A stretch of 64,000 nucleotides of DNA from Chryseobacterium polytrichastri (GTDB lineage Bacteria > Bacteroidota > Bacteroidia > Flavobacteriales > Weeksellaceae), in NCBI RefSeq assembly GCF_900142445.1, contig NZ_FRAV01000004.1:1-64000 (forward strand). The letters are read 5' to 3'. A program made the position numbers and the translations under genes. The first letter of the stretch is position 1, and each line of letters opens with the position of its first letter. Positions 17,668-26,387 of this stretch are shown piece after piece. The notes under the pieces were generated by a model that was given only the letters and a program-made list of their open reading frames with translations, was not told the DNA's origin and ran no database searches.

Positions 17668-18663
17668 ATGATCGAAACACAAATAAATATTTCGGTAAAT
17701 AGAAAAGCTGATATAAATACAATCAAAAGTATATTAATTAGGAACAAAATAGAATCTCCTGTTTATTTAACGGAATTCGTAGGAAATTTTGCAATAAATT
17801 TTACCAGTAGCTACGAAGAATGGGAACTTGACAAATTAATAAGTGAGGCATTTCCTGGATATGAATTTACAACTGATCTGCGCCATGGAAGAAAAGAGAT
17901 TCGAGTAGAAATTTCAAGATACCAATCTGAATTGTGTACAACTAATTGGGGGAACCCTATTGACAATCCTCTAAATGAAACCAAGTACCTCATAAAAAAG
18001 AGCGTAGAAGCTTCCATTCAGTTTAATCCGGTAATTAAAGTCCTTTTTGGACCAGATGAGCAAACTTATCATATAAATATCATTCCTGGTATTAATAATT
18101 CTACACAAGAAAAAGGATTCCTACTCGTAGATGAATTTAAGCATGAGGCAGATCCTGAAACAGCTGATTTTTTTCCAGATAAACTTTATAAAACTCAGCT
18201 TGATGCCTTTTATAGAGGTAAAGACAAGTTGGAAAATATTGTAGACCGAGATTTCAAGGACTATTTGGAGATAAAAAAGAAAGAAAAACAACAGCGTGAA
18301 AAAATTCCTAGGAAAATAGTCCGTGAGTTTGTAAAAGCTTGTAATAACTTTGCAGAGGAATCTATTTTAAAGGATTTATCTGAGAACCTAATTTTCGAAA
18401 TAAGGATCAATTGGAAGCAAAAACTTATTACTAATGGTTTAGAAGAGTTTAAAAATTATATTGATTCTTCTTACCAAGAAATATGCCGAAGGGATTTTAA
18501 AATAAAATCGTCATGGTCATTTATGGAAAAGGATATAATTATTTCTTTAGAAACATCTACGCCAACTTCTGAAATGGATGAAGATGTAAAGAGTTTTTAT
18601 AGAATTAGATTAAATATCAGACTGGAAGAAGGTAAAATAACTCAGATAATTTTAGAAAAATAA
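17668..18663 (+). CDS. Unknown protein divergent to the DUF4238 gene
   Basis: This 331-residue protein belongs to no family I recognise. It has no signal peptide or membrane segment. An N-terminal beta-rich part (about 1-165) with GPDEQTYHINIIPG is joined by a charged linker (KKKEKQQREK, near 200-212) to a helical then beta C-terminal part. The frame is open back to 17602, but that start would overlap the DUF4238 coding start and lies upstream of the promoter box, so ATG 17668 is used. Pairing with DUF4238 in a defence island suggests an associated function. That is inference. Confidence 0.6.
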   Translation: MIETQINISVNRKADINTIKSILIRNKIESPVYLTEFVGNFAINFTSSYEEWELDKLISEAFPGYEFTTDLRHGRKEIRVEISRYQSELCTTNWGNPIDNPLNETKYLIKKSVEASIQFNPVIKVLFGPDEQTYHINIIPGINNSTQEKGFLLVDEFKHEADPETADFFPDKLYKTQLDAFYRGKDKLENIVDRDFKDYLEIKKKEKQQREKIPRKIVREFVKACNNFAEESILKDLSENLIFEIRINWKQKLITNGLEEFKNYIDSSYQEICRRDFKIKSSWSFMEKDIIISLETSTPTSEMDEDVKSFYRIRLNIRLEEGKITQIILEK

Positions 18664-18965
18664 GAGTATGATTCACGCCATAACATCTCAAGTTATAGTG
18701 TTGTCATTAGTATTAAAATGGAAATTATATTTGGCGAAATAAATTAGTTGTTATTTAGAGTCGTTGACAAATATTTATTTCAAAACATCTACCAAAATGA
18801 TTATTGGCAAATTAGTGGCAGTAATTAAAAATATCTTTAAAAATTAGGTTTAAAGTGCAATGAAAGTATTGGTTAGAATCCTTACCTTTCATTTGAAAAA
18901 GAAATTTCAATACTGAATCAACGCCATAATTAAAAATTATAAAAGTTCATAGCTTTTTATAAACG

Positions 18966-18998
18966 AGCTTTGAGCTGATAATAAATCAACTCAAAGCT
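18966..18998. terminator. 14-bp hairpin in the right border zone
   Basis: AGCTTTGAGCTGAT (18966-18979) pairs with ATCAACTCAAAGCT (18985-18998) around a five-base loop with one wobble. It lacks a T-run on either strand. It lies 300 bases past the end of the unknown gene, so it may be a late terminator or a structural element. Confidence 0.35.
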
Positions 18999-19050
18999 GA
19001 AAATTATGTATTTTGGTTATTATAATAGTCCCAAAAACTTAATAAAATCA

Positions 19051-19200
19051 ATATGGCAAGAGGATTCGAACTTGAATTATTAATCCTAAAACATTAAAAA
19101 CCAATCTATTGAAAAATAGATTCCTTAAAATATTAGAACAAAGGTTCGAAAAATCGCTCCCATCAACATATCTCAAAAAGATTCGAACTATCCAAACAAT
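19051..19200. repeat. Island-border element B (three TTCGAA boxes)
   Basis: TTCGAA occurs at 19065-19070, 19145-19150 and 19182-19187, each in an extended context (GGATTCGAAC, GTTCGAAAA, GATTCGAAC) that matches element A at 541-690 in order, orientation and spacing. The stretch after the second box (CCCATCAACATATCT) also aligns. The similarity is clear but diverged, so this is not a fresh target duplication. Confidence 0.6.
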
Positions 19201-19291
19201 TTAACAAATAACTCATAATCAAACATTTAACCTCAAAATCCAATTCAAATCTTCTACTAGACGGTTCAATGATAGTCCTTCCAAGTTCACG

Positions 19292-19322
19292 AAAACTCAC
19301 AAGAAATTGTGAGTTTTTTTTG
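19292..19322 (+). terminator. Strong intrinsic terminator
   Basis: AAAACTCACAA (19292-19302), loop GAAA, TTGTGAGTTTT (19307-19317), then TTTT: an 11-bp stem with the T-run on the plus strand. On the minus strand only four T follow, yet it could also stop the AraC gene, whose stop is at 19339. No plus-strand gene is left to its immediate left. Confidence 0.75.
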
Positions 19323-19338
19323 TTTTACACTTTTAATA

Positions 19339-20304
19339 TTATTTTTCATTTAATGAATATTTCTTAGGCTTCATTCCAATATGCTGCTCAAAGACTCTTG
19401 AGAAATGGCTCAGATTGGTAAATCCCAATTGATATCCAACCTCAGAAACAGTCATTCTTTGCTCTTTCAGTAATTTAGCCGCTTCTTGCATGCGGACGGT
19501 CTGATAATAATCAAAAACACCTTTTCCAAAGGTCTGCTTAAACAATTTACGGAGTTTGGGTTCACTCATATTCGATTGCTTAGCTAATGTGGCAATATTT
19601 GGAGGTTCATCCAAGTGCGATTGTAAGTGAAGCTTGATCACATATATCGCTTTAATATCATCAATATGCATATTACTTGCTACCCTCGTTTCCCTTTGTA
19701 ACAATAAGGCAAAGATGTAGCACAATAGTTCTTCGCATTTTAGTTTATAATAATGACTTTCGAGACTTTCAGGAATAGAGGGTTCTAACATTTCACTGGC
19801 AGTTTTAATCATTTCCGGTGAAATATCTGTTTCAAACACAAAATTATCCTTACCGTTTAATATGTTTTCAACAATGGGATGCTGTATCTTACCAAAAAGT
19901 GAACGAAGATGCTTCCTTGAAACTGCAATGGTAACACTCCCAAAAACAGTACTTGAAGGCATTTCCATAATAGAAGAAACAGCATGCATGCAAATCAATA
20001 CATTCGCTTGTTCTTTTAACAGCGGTTGTACGGATTGTATTAGAGAAGGAAAAATTCCGCTTAGTAAGAAAACAACATCCTCCTGCCCTTCCATCAATTC
20101 ATTGGTACGTTCAATAAAAACTTCCTCTTTGAGATAATAATTCCGAATCATCATACGAAGGTCAGTTTCCCAAGAAAATCCCGTAATATACCCTCCGCCC
20201 TTGCTTTCAGGAATATCTATAAACCGTCCACGGACTGTAGCCCCTATCGATTTAGCAAATTCTTTTGTAATACCTGCTCCTTTATCAATAATTGAAATTT
20301 TCAT
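19339..20304 (-). CDS. AraC-family transcriptional regulator
   Basis: This 321-residue regulator has a C-terminal double helix-turn-helix (about 215-318): the first unit near PPNIATLAKQSNMSEPKLRK, the second TVSEVGYQLGFTNLSHFSRV, then the family tail GMKPKKYSLNE. The N-terminal part (1-210) is not a standard cupin that I can name, and may be the ligand-sensing half in the style of PchR-like activators. It is divergent from the FAD monooxygenase gene with 98 bases between starts, so it is the likely regulator of that enzyme. It is the first core-like gene right of the island. Confidence 0.85.
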   Translation of the reverse strand: MKISIIDKGAGITKEFAKSIGATVRGRFIDIPESKGGGYITGFSWETDLRMMIRNYYLKEEVFIERTNELMEGQEDVVFLLSGIFPSLIQSVQPLLKEQANVLICMHAVSSIMEMPSSTVFGSVTIAVSRKHLRSLFGKIQHPIVENILNGKDNFVFETDISPEMIKTASEMLEPSIPESLESHYYKLKCEELLCYIFALLLQRETRVASNMHIDDIKAIYVIKLHLQSHLDEPPNIATLAKQSNMSEPKLRKLFKQTFGKGVFDYYQTVRMQEAAKLLKEQRMTVSEVGYQLGFTNLSHFSRVFEQHIGMKPKKYSLNEK

Positions 20305-20402
20305 TTGCGACTGTTTTAATATTATATACGGCTATTTTATTCATAAAAGTAATCAGAATTTTGTAGAAAGAAATTAAAGTAAATCATAAACACAGAAAAA
20401 AT

Positions 20403-21560
20403 ATGTTATTAGATCATAAAAAAATAGCCATCATAGGTGGTGGTCCCGGAGGCTTAACTCTTGCAAGACTTCTACAGCGTAAAGGCGTAGATGTAAAAGT
20501 ATATGAAAGAGATCTTAATAGAGAAGTACGTGTACAAGGGGCAACTCTGGATTTGCATTTTGAATCAGGATTAAAAGCTATCAAAAAAGCAGGATTAATG
20601 GATGTTTTTAAAGAAAACTACAGACCTGGTGCCGATAAAGGTCGTATCCTTGACCAACATGCTAACATTATTTACGATGAACATATGGAATCATCTCCGC
20701 AAGATTTTGATAATGAACATTTCAGACCGGAAATCGACAGAGGTTCGTTGCGGAATATTTTACTAGATTCATTACAACCCGATACTGTGGCTTGGGATAG
20801 TCAATTTAAAACCATGTCCCAAATTGATGGTGTTTGGAAACTTGAATTTAAAAATGGTACAACCGCTACCGCCGATATTGTAATAGGTGCTGATGGAGGA
20901 AATTCTAAAATCCGACCTTTTGTTACTTCTATTAAAACTTTTTATTCAGGTGTAACCATTATTCAGGGAAATATCCCAGATTCTGAAACAACAGTTCCCC
21001 GTATCCATCAATTATTAAAAGGAGGAAAAATATATGTTCATCATGATGGAAAATATCTGCATCTTTCTTCAAAAGGTGATGGCAGTTTAGATTTTTATAT
21101 CAGTTGTAAAAAAGATGAAAACTGGATACCCAATAGTGGAATTGATTTTTCAAATAGACTCCAGATTCTTGAATGGTTTAGAAAAGAGTTTATGGGATGG
21201 GATAATATTTGGCTTGAATTAATTGAAAATGTAAGCTTGCCTGTTTTATTACGTCCGCAATACTGTATTCCCTTTGATCAAAGCTGGGAAGCACAATCCA
21301 ATATAACTTTACTTGGAGATGCTGCCCATCTTATGCCTCCGTCTGGAGAAGGTGTAAATTTAGCGATGCTCGATACTTTGGAGCTCAGTGAATATCTTAC
21401 AGATGATTATTTTAAAGACATTCAAACTGCTATTGCGACGTATGAAGAAAAAATGCAGGCAAGAGGAACAAAAGAAGCACAGGAATCTATGGAAATGGTA
21501 GAATGGATGCATGCTGAGGATGCGCAGGATAAATTGTTGGAGATGTTTACTCGGGGTTAG
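20403..21560 (+). CDS. Tet(X)-like FAD-dependent monooxygenase
   Basis: This 385-residue class A flavoprotein monooxygenase has the FAD Rossmann motif IIGGGPGGLTLARLL (9-23), VYERD with the ribose-binding Glu, a QGATLDLH segment, the DG-like GADGGNSKIR (about 160-169) and the second FAD motif LLGDAAHLMPPSGEG (about 303-317). Length and motif wording are close to Tet(X), which hydroxylates tetracyclines, but the wider NAD(P)H-dependent group acts on many aromatics. Resistance cannot be claimed from sequence alone. It is divergent from an AraC regulator. A paralogue with its own AraC gene begins at 62978. Confidence 0.85.
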   Translation: MLLDHKKIAIIGGGPGGLTLARLLQRKGVDVKVYERDLNREVRVQGATLDLHFESGLKAIKKAGLMDVFKENYRPGADKGRILDQHANIIYDEHMESSPQDFDNEHFRPEIDRGSLRNILLDSLQPDTVAWDSQFKTMSQIDGVWKLEFKNGTTATADIVIGADGGNSKIRPFVTSIKTFYSGVTIIQGNIPDSETTVPRIHQLLKGGKIYVHHDGKYLHLSSKGDGSLDFYISCKKDENWIPNSGIDFSNRLQILEWFRKEFMGWDNIWLELIENVSLPVLLRPQYCIPFDQSWEAQSNITLLGDAAHLMPPSGEGVNLAMLDTLELSEYLTDDYFKDIQTAIATYEEKMQARGTKEAQESMEMVEWMHAEDAQDKLLEMFTRG

Positions 21561-21573
21561 GAAATAAGACTAA

Positions 21574-21614
21574 AAAAATCCGCCTCAATATAAGATTGAA
21601 GTGGATTTTCATAA
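21574..21614. terminator. Bidirectional terminator between convergent genes
   Basis: AAATCCGCCTCAAT (21576-21589) and ATTGAAGTGGATTT (21595-21608) form an imperfect 14-bp stem. The A-run at 21572-21578 gives a T-run on the minus strand; TTTTC follows on the plus strand. It serves the monooxygenase gene and the convergent gene at 21631. Confidence 0.6.
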
Positions 21615-21630
21615 TTTAATCAAAATAAAT

Positions 21631-22284
21631 CTATTCTGATTCCCAGCTAAAGGCTTTTGAAACATAAGTATTTTCAAAAATATCTAATAATAGCATATCA
21701 CTTTGATTAACTATATCATTACTTTTTCTATGAATAATTATTTTTATTAATTCTCCTCTGTGGTGATAGCCGTTTAAAACAATTGAACAAACATCTTCTA
21801 AATCCAATATTTTTATAAATTCTATAAATCTATCTTTGGAATCAATCCTATCAAGAAAATTAAAGTTTAAATCTGAAAAATTCACATTTTCCTTAACAAT
21901 AAGTTGAGCTAAATGTTTTCCACAATTATGTATATTGACATTTTTAAATAATTCATCACTTAATGTAAGGTCAGTTTCAATTATATCTAAATAAATTTTT
22001 CTTCTAGGAAATAAACAGTCCCTTGTGTATAAATTAATATCTGATGGAATTTGAATATTATTTCTTTTAAAAGCTCTTTTCCATTCATCAATCTTAATAG
22101 AATAATTATCATCAGAATATTCCCATAAAAAAGAATAAACTTTTTTATGGGAATCAAATATATTCTTGCTTTCCAGAATATCTTCTTTATCAAAGAAAAA
22201 CCATGTACTAGAATATTTATCTAGATACTCTTGGCTTACATATTTTCCGAGGTGAAAATTATTAATGTCTATATAACTTTTCAT
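21631..22284 (-). CDS. Hypothetical protein
   Basis: This 217-residue soluble, acidic protein is rich in I, N and D, with no signal peptide. I do not recognise a family. The pattern (short acidic N-terminus, helical middle with NCGKHLAQLIVKENVNF, ending SKAFSWESE) recalls immunity-type or other lineage-specific Flavobacteriia proteins, but nothing proves it. It converges on the monooxygenase gene. A 347-base AT-rich gap lies upstream. Confidence 0.6.
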   Translation of the reverse strand: MKSYIDINNFHLGKYVSQEYLDKYSSTWFFFDKEDILESKNIFDSHKKVYSFLWEYSDDNYSIKIDEWKRAFKRNNIQIPSDINLYTRDCLFPRRKIYLDIIETDLTLSDELFKNVNIHNCGKHLAQLIVKENVNFSDLNFNFLDRIDSKDRFIEFIKILDLEDVCSIVLNGYHHRGELIKIIIHRKSNDIVNQSDMLLLDIFENTYVSKAFSWESE

Positions 22285-22631
22285 TTCTTGCCATTAAACT
22301 TCTGTTTTCTCTATCTAATTTCTTCGTATAAATTTTATACAGATTATCATACTTCGACTTTAGTATAAATGTCATTATATTACAAATTTAAAGCTATTTC
22401 TAAAACTTTGTAATTATCATTCCAATTATAGATAGCATTATTTTCAGAAGATAAATCCATCTTCAAGGTATTATAAAACGATATAATTTTAATTTTTAGT
22501 ATTGAAACATGAATGATACATAACTATCTAATTGTTGTATTCATAAATTGTGATGTATATTCCCTGAAGGATTATTTTACATTTGCAAAAGGAAATTCAT
22601 ATTTCTCTTGCCTTAAATATCATAAGAAAAA
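22285..22631. other. AT-rich gap with the promoter of the 22632 gene
   Basis: No gene was seen. TACATTTG at 22579-22586 fits the TAnnTTTG -7 box for the gene starting at 22632, with a leader of about 40 bases. The remaining bases show no repeat or strong hairpin. Confidence 0.5.
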
Positions 22632-23489
22632 ATGAGAAAAATATTAATAATTGTACTTTCTATAATACTTACGAATTGTATTGCACAGAAAAAAGAAACA
22701 GCCTTTAAAAAGTATAATAAAATTAAAATACCCGATATAAATAATATTAGAATTCCTCAATTATCTGAATTAGTTGAGATGAAAAATGATATTATTGAAA
22801 TAAGTATAAATAATATTCATTACCGTAACTCAAATGACTCCATAAAGGAAGACATTGCAATGAATGTAAAAAGAATAGGAAAATATTCTATCCAACTTCC
22901 TCAAAACAGCTTAGAAGATCTAGAATTAAGCTTACGAAAAGACCCATTTTATATTGAGAAATATACGTTTAAGCATTATAAACTTATAAATATTGTGACG
23001 AAATTAAATGATGACAGCTTTGTTCCAAGAGAGAACAAATATTTTGAATCTGGATATTTTGAACAAGTCATACATACAGTCATTGATTTTTATCCTACCC
23101 AAAAAATTCATATCGTAAGACAATATAACTCCAACTCGAACGGAAGTTTTCCTGCAGGAGACTGGTATATTTATGATGAAACAGGCAAAATATTAAAACA
23201 TATAAATCATGAGAAATTTTATAGAATGTCTTATTATCAAATAGCCCAAATTGCGGATAAATATAATTATCCTTCAACAAAAATCAGAAGAGTTTTTGAT
23301 GATAAAAATTCATATTGGCAAATTATTTTAGAGGGATATAAAGATCTGCCTTATGAAAAGAAAATAGTTATCGTTAATGACAAGACCCAAGAAATAGTTT
23401 ACGAAATAGATCTACAGAATCTTAGCTCTTTTAAAGGATTAAATCATCTATTAAAATTCCAAGAGAATTTATATGAACAATTTAATTAA
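22632..23489 (+). CDS. Putative lipoprotein of unknown function
   Basis: This 285-residue exported protein has a hydrophobic signal segment (IVLSIILTNC) ending in a lipobox-like LTNC, so Cys16 is a likely lipidation site. The mature part alternates beta strands with charged turns, and one stretch (GDWYIYDETGKILKHINHE) resembles antitoxin-like or MORN-like repeats of Bacteroidota, but no domain can be named. It ends 34 bases before the convergent gene at 23524 with no obvious hairpin between them. Confidence 0.65.
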   Translation: MRKILIIVLSIILTNCIAQKKETAFKKYNKIKIPDINNIRIPQLSELVEMKNDIIEISINNIHYRNSNDSIKEDIAMNVKRIGKYSIQLPQNSLEDLELSLRKDPFYIEKYTFKHYKLINIVTKLNDDSFVPRENKYFESGYFEQVIHTVIDFYPTQKIHIVRQYNSNSNGSFPAGDWYIYDETGKILKHINHEKFYRMSYYQIAQIADKYNYPSTKIRRVFDDKNSYWQIILEGYKDLPYEKKIVIVNDKTQEIVYEIDLQNLSSFKGLNHLLKFQENLYEQFN

Positions 23490-23523
23490 AATATTTCACA
23501 ACGTTGCCATGAGAGAAATATCA

Positions 23524-24117
23524 TTACCAGCTATCAGTATCATAAAAAATACTTCCTCTGATTACAGAAAACTTAATTTTGTAATACAAATCAATATTCG
23601 GCATACCCGTAACTAAATTTAAGTAGAATTTATCGCATGAAATATCAAAACTCAATTCACCCATCTCGACAATGAATCCTCCTATATCACGTTTTGGTTC
23701 TCCATAATTCTGAAGGTTATTATAGCTCTTTATTAATGAAAAATCAATGTAATTTTTCAAATAATTTAAAGCAGTAGTATCAAAAATGTAAATTACATCA
23801 TTATTAGCTTTATAATATAATTCCTCATCATTAGAAAGGTTTCGGTAATAATTCCCTAAAAACCTTACATTTAAAAAATCCCCATCAGGGCTTTCCCCTG
23901 TCTCAAATCTAACAAAAACAGGCTCTTTTGAAATCTTCTTCTTTTGTTTTAAGTCCTTTATATAATGATTAATTAATAGAATTTCTTTTCTTAATCCATC
24001 ATTTATAATAAAAGACTTTAACTGCACATTTTGTGCCTTATCAAATATTACAATAAATAAAAAAATCATAACAAAAAGAAACTTCAATTTATTTAGAGGG
24101 AGGTATAAGTTTTTCAT
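23524..24117 (-). CDS. Hypothetical exported protein
   Basis: From the ATG at 24117 the product is 197 residues with a classic signal peptide (KNLYLPLNKLKF, then a hydrophobic core LFVMIFLFIVIFDKAQ, cleaved near AQ-N). A ten-residue upstream extension is possible but unlikely. The mature region has a GESPDGDFLNVRFLG segment and no motif I know. It is probably periplasmic. Confidence 0.6.
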   Translation of the reverse strand: MKNLYLPLNKLKFLFVMIFLFIVIFDKAQNVQLKSFIINDGLRKEILLINHYIKDLKQKKKISKEPVFVRFETGESPDGDFLNVRFLGNYYRNLSNDEELYYKANNDVIYIFDTTALNYLKNYIDFSLIKSYNNLQNYGEPKRDIGGFIVEMGELSFDISCDKFYLNLVTGMPNIDLYYKIKFSVIRGSIFYDTDSW

Positions 24118-24329
24118 AAAGTATAGATTGTAGTTTATAATTTCCAATGCTTATAACATTTCAGTTTCAGAATCAATACTTGAATCTGAAACTGATAAAT
24201 TTAAGAAAATCCAGATGATTGTTTTAATGGCATATTTATATTCTTTAAAGTTCACGCCAGCAAGCTAGCTAATTCTGTTATATTAGCTTATTATTATTTG
24301 GAAGGCTTATGAATATCAATTTTAAATCA

Positions 24330-24362
24330 TAAAAAAACCACCGTAAATACACAGTGGTTTTC
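24330..24362 (-). terminator. Intrinsic terminator of the SH3-protein gene
   Basis: On the minus strand AAACCAC (complement of GTGGTTT, 24354-24360) pairs with GTGGTTT (complement of AAACCAC, 24335-24341), followed by a T-run (complement of 24331-24337). It lies about 20 bases past the stop at 24383. Confidence 0.7.
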
Positions 24363-24382
24363 AAATTTATCATTTTAATTTT

Positions 24383-25246
24383 TTACTTCAACTTATAAGA
24401 ACTTCCGTCCCAGAGATACGTTTTAGAAGATCGTTTTTTCTTTTCTCTGTCTTTATCATCTCTTTCCATTTCTTCCGTTTTTAGAATGAAAGCATTTGGA
24501 ATTCCTCCCTTATCATTTGGGAAAATAAATACTTCGGAGTGATAATAAATATCTGCATCACCAACGTTCATTAATTGAGGAAGGACAATCAATTTTTTGT
24601 CTTTAAAAAGAATATATTGGTCATAAGAAGCAATTCCGCATGCTTCACCGGAAACCATTGCTTTCAATGTTAATTCAACATTCTCCAGCTTATGATTGCT
24701 TTCTATGTTGAATGTTCCATAGCTTAAGCTTTCACCCGATCCGGTATCAAAAGAAACCTCATCAATTAAGGTATTTCCTTCCAACACTTTTACGGCAGCG
24801 ATATTTTGGCTATTGATGATACTCGGATACTGTTTATCTTTTTTATTAACTGTTTTTGTTAAGCCAAAAAGAAAATCGTAGCCATTTTTATTTCTATAGC
24901 CTACACAAAGATTTCCTCCCCAAATATACCCTTCTGAAGTTTTATCATCTTTTTGATAAGACACTTTATACCAATTTGATCTTCGTTCTCCCAGCTTTAA
25001 AATATTTTCATCCTGTTTAATGATCAAAACCTGTTGATTGGTTGGCAAAGAATCCACAATTTGAGCATCAACCTTTGGTGATTGCCTTACTCTTGTCCAA
25101 TCTGTGAAAATTTTCTGAGCTTTATTATCTTCAAAATGAAAAATTCCGTTGGCATAGGTCATTTCCTCTTCTTGCGCAGAAAAAATCTGAATGATGAATA
25201 AAAATAAAACGGATAATAAAGATTTCGTATTACTATTTTGCCGCAT
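24383..25246 (-). CDS. Exported SH3-like domain protein
   Basis: This 287-residue protein has a signal peptide (SLLSVLFLFIIQIFSAQ). It is followed by an SH3b-like segment (about 45-110: TRVRQSPKVDAQIVDSLPTN ... WYKVSY ... GYIWGGNL), the usual pattern of bacterial SH3_3 domains that bind cell wall or proteins. The C-terminal half is beta-rich and unknown, ending WDGSSYKLK. The ATG at 25246 lies one base after the prmA stop. The frame also has a TTG at 25258. It is probably co-transcribed with prmA. Confidence 0.7.
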   Translation of the reverse strand: MRQNSNTKSLLSVLFLFIIQIFSAQEEEMTYANGIFHFEDNKAQKIFTDWTRVRQSPKVDAQIVDSLPTNQQVLIIKQDENILKLGERRSNWYKVSYQKDDKTSEGYIWGGNLCVGYRNKNGYDFLFGLTKTVNKKDKQYPSIINSQNIAAVKVLEGNTLIDEVSFDTGSGESLSYGTFNIESNHKLENVELTLKAMVSGEACGIASYDQYILFKDKKLIVLPQLMNVGDADIYYHSEVFIFPNDKGGIPNAFILKTEEMERDDKDREKKKRSSKTYLWDGSSYKLK

Positions 25247-25247
25247 T

Positions 25248-26075
25248 TTATTTCTCAAGTAATAAACTTACCCACTCTTCTCTTTGAAGTTTCTTTTTCA
25301 ATTCAAGTCCGTTTTCTTTACAAACTTCTAAAATATCATCTACATCAAAGAAACATAATCCTGAAAGCAATAATTTTCCACCTTCATTCATTACAGAAAC
25401 ATAGGTTGGAATGTCAGAAATTAGAATATTACGGTTGATATTCGCTAAAATAATATCGTAGTTTTCTTTTCCTAAATTATCTGCAGTACCTTGTTCGATA
25501 TCTAATTCAACACCGTTTCTTACTGAGTTTTCTTTTGAATTTTCTACTGACCATTCATCAATATCAATTGCTTTTGTATCACCTGCACCTTGTTGCTTTG
25601 CATAAATTGCCAACACCGAAGTTCCGCAACCCATATCCAAAACCTTTTTACCATTAAAATCAATATCCATCATCTGTTGGATCATCAAATGCGTAGTTGG
25701 ATGGTGCCCTGTTCCAAATGACATTTTAGGCTGAATGATAATTTCATGCATTCCCGGAACAGATTCGTGGAATTCTGCTCTGATCAATACTTTATCATCA
25801 ATATTTATTGGAGAGAAATTCTTTTCCCATTCTTCGTTCCAGTTGATATTTGGCATTTCTTTGAAAGAGTATTCAATTTTCACGTCTTCATTTTGGAAAA
25901 GCGGTAATGCTGTAAGCTCTTCTTCCTTAAATAAATCTTTCTGAATATATCCTAAAATACCCTCCAACTCTTCTGTGAAACTGTCAAAACCTATTTCAAT
26001 AAGCTCTGCCATTAATATATCACTCCAAGGTTGAAGCGGAGAAATCTTGAAATCGAATTCTAAATAATTTTGCAT
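25248..26075 (-). CDS. prmA: Ribosomal protein L11 methyltransferase
   Basis: PrmA trimethylates ribosomal protein L11 using S-adenosylmethionine. The 275-residue protein has an N-terminal substrate-recognition domain (1-100), the conserved motif FGTGHHPTTHLM, SAM-binding motif I KVLDMGCGTSVLAIYAKQQG, the acidic loop AIDIDEWSVENS and the motif IV strand DIILANINRNIL. All are diagnostic of PrmA. MQNYLEF at 26075 is the natural start; an 18-base upstream extension is not conserved-looking. A -7 box is at 26091-26098. Confidence 0.93.
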   Translation of the reverse strand: MQNYLEFDFKISPLQPWSDILMAELIEIGFDSFTEELEGILGYIQKDLFKEEELTALPLFQNEDVKIEYSFKEMPNINWNEEWEKNFSPINIDDKVLIRAEFHESVPGMHEIIIQPKMSFGTGHHPTTHLMIQQMMDIDFNGKKVLDMGCGTSVLAIYAKQQGAGDTKAIDIDEWSVENSKENSVRNGVELDIEQGTADNLGKENYDIILANINRNILISDIPTYVSVMNEGGKLLLSGLCFFDVDDILEVCKENGLELKKKLQREEWVSLLLEK

Positions 26076-26090
26076 GTGAATAATTTGTTG

Positions 26091-26098
26091 CAAAAATA
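26091..26098 (-). promoter_or_regulatory. -7 box (TATTTTTG) of prmA
   Basis: TATTTTTG on the minus strand fits TAnnTTTG and lies 16 bases upstream of the prmA ATG at 26075. This supports that start and a short leader. Confidence 0.55.
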
Positions 26099-26306
26099 AA
26101 GAATTAACATCACAATTTTATGAGTTAGCAGTAGAGATGTCACATTGAGGGAGGTCGAAATGTTTTTTTTTAACGCAAAGAGCACAAGTTTTTTTAAATT
26201 GATTTATGTTTTTAAGTTCGCAAAGGTGTTTCACTTAGCAAAGAATACCAATCTTTTAACAGCATTTTATCATCCTGGAAGGATCTAGACAATTAATACT
26301 TAAGTT

Positions 26307-26358
26307 TTGGCTAAAGCCAAGATGTTCTATGTACAAAAAAAGTGGGCTAAAGCCCACT
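26307..26358. repeat. Tandem GGCTAAAGCC hairpins, terminator of the SDR gene
   Basis: TTGGCTAAAGCCAA (26307-26320) and AGTGGGCTAAAGCCCACT (26341-26358) are two palindromes with the same core. On the minus strand the second is followed by seven T, so it is a good intrinsic terminator for the SDR gene that ends at 26388. I recall this GGGCTAAAGCCC motif as a repeated intergenic element of Chryseobacterium. The rest of the 26076-26387 gap is AT-rich, with a weak AACGCAAAGAGCAC-type repeat end near 26173. Confidence 0.65.
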
Positions 26359-26387
26359 CCTATTGATATTTTTAAATTTTAAACCGA

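Larger units (their letters stand above)
18664..19338. other. Right border zone of the island
   Basis: This 675-base gap has no gene. It holds a hairpin (18966-18998), border element B (19051-19200) and a strong hairpin with a T-run (19292-19322) just before the AraC gene. The rest is AT-rich, with a faint direct-repeat-like texture but nothing I can name. Confidence 0.6.

Noticed and set aside
19061..19187. Short CRISPR-like array from repeated TTCGAA boxes
   Set aside because: The boxes are only 6-10 bases, the spacers are unequal (80 and 37) and no cas genes are present.
21631..23489. Toxin-immunity pair formed by the 21631 and 22632 genes
   Set aside because: They are divergent and 347 bases apart, one is an exported lipoprotein, and no toxin domain is visible.
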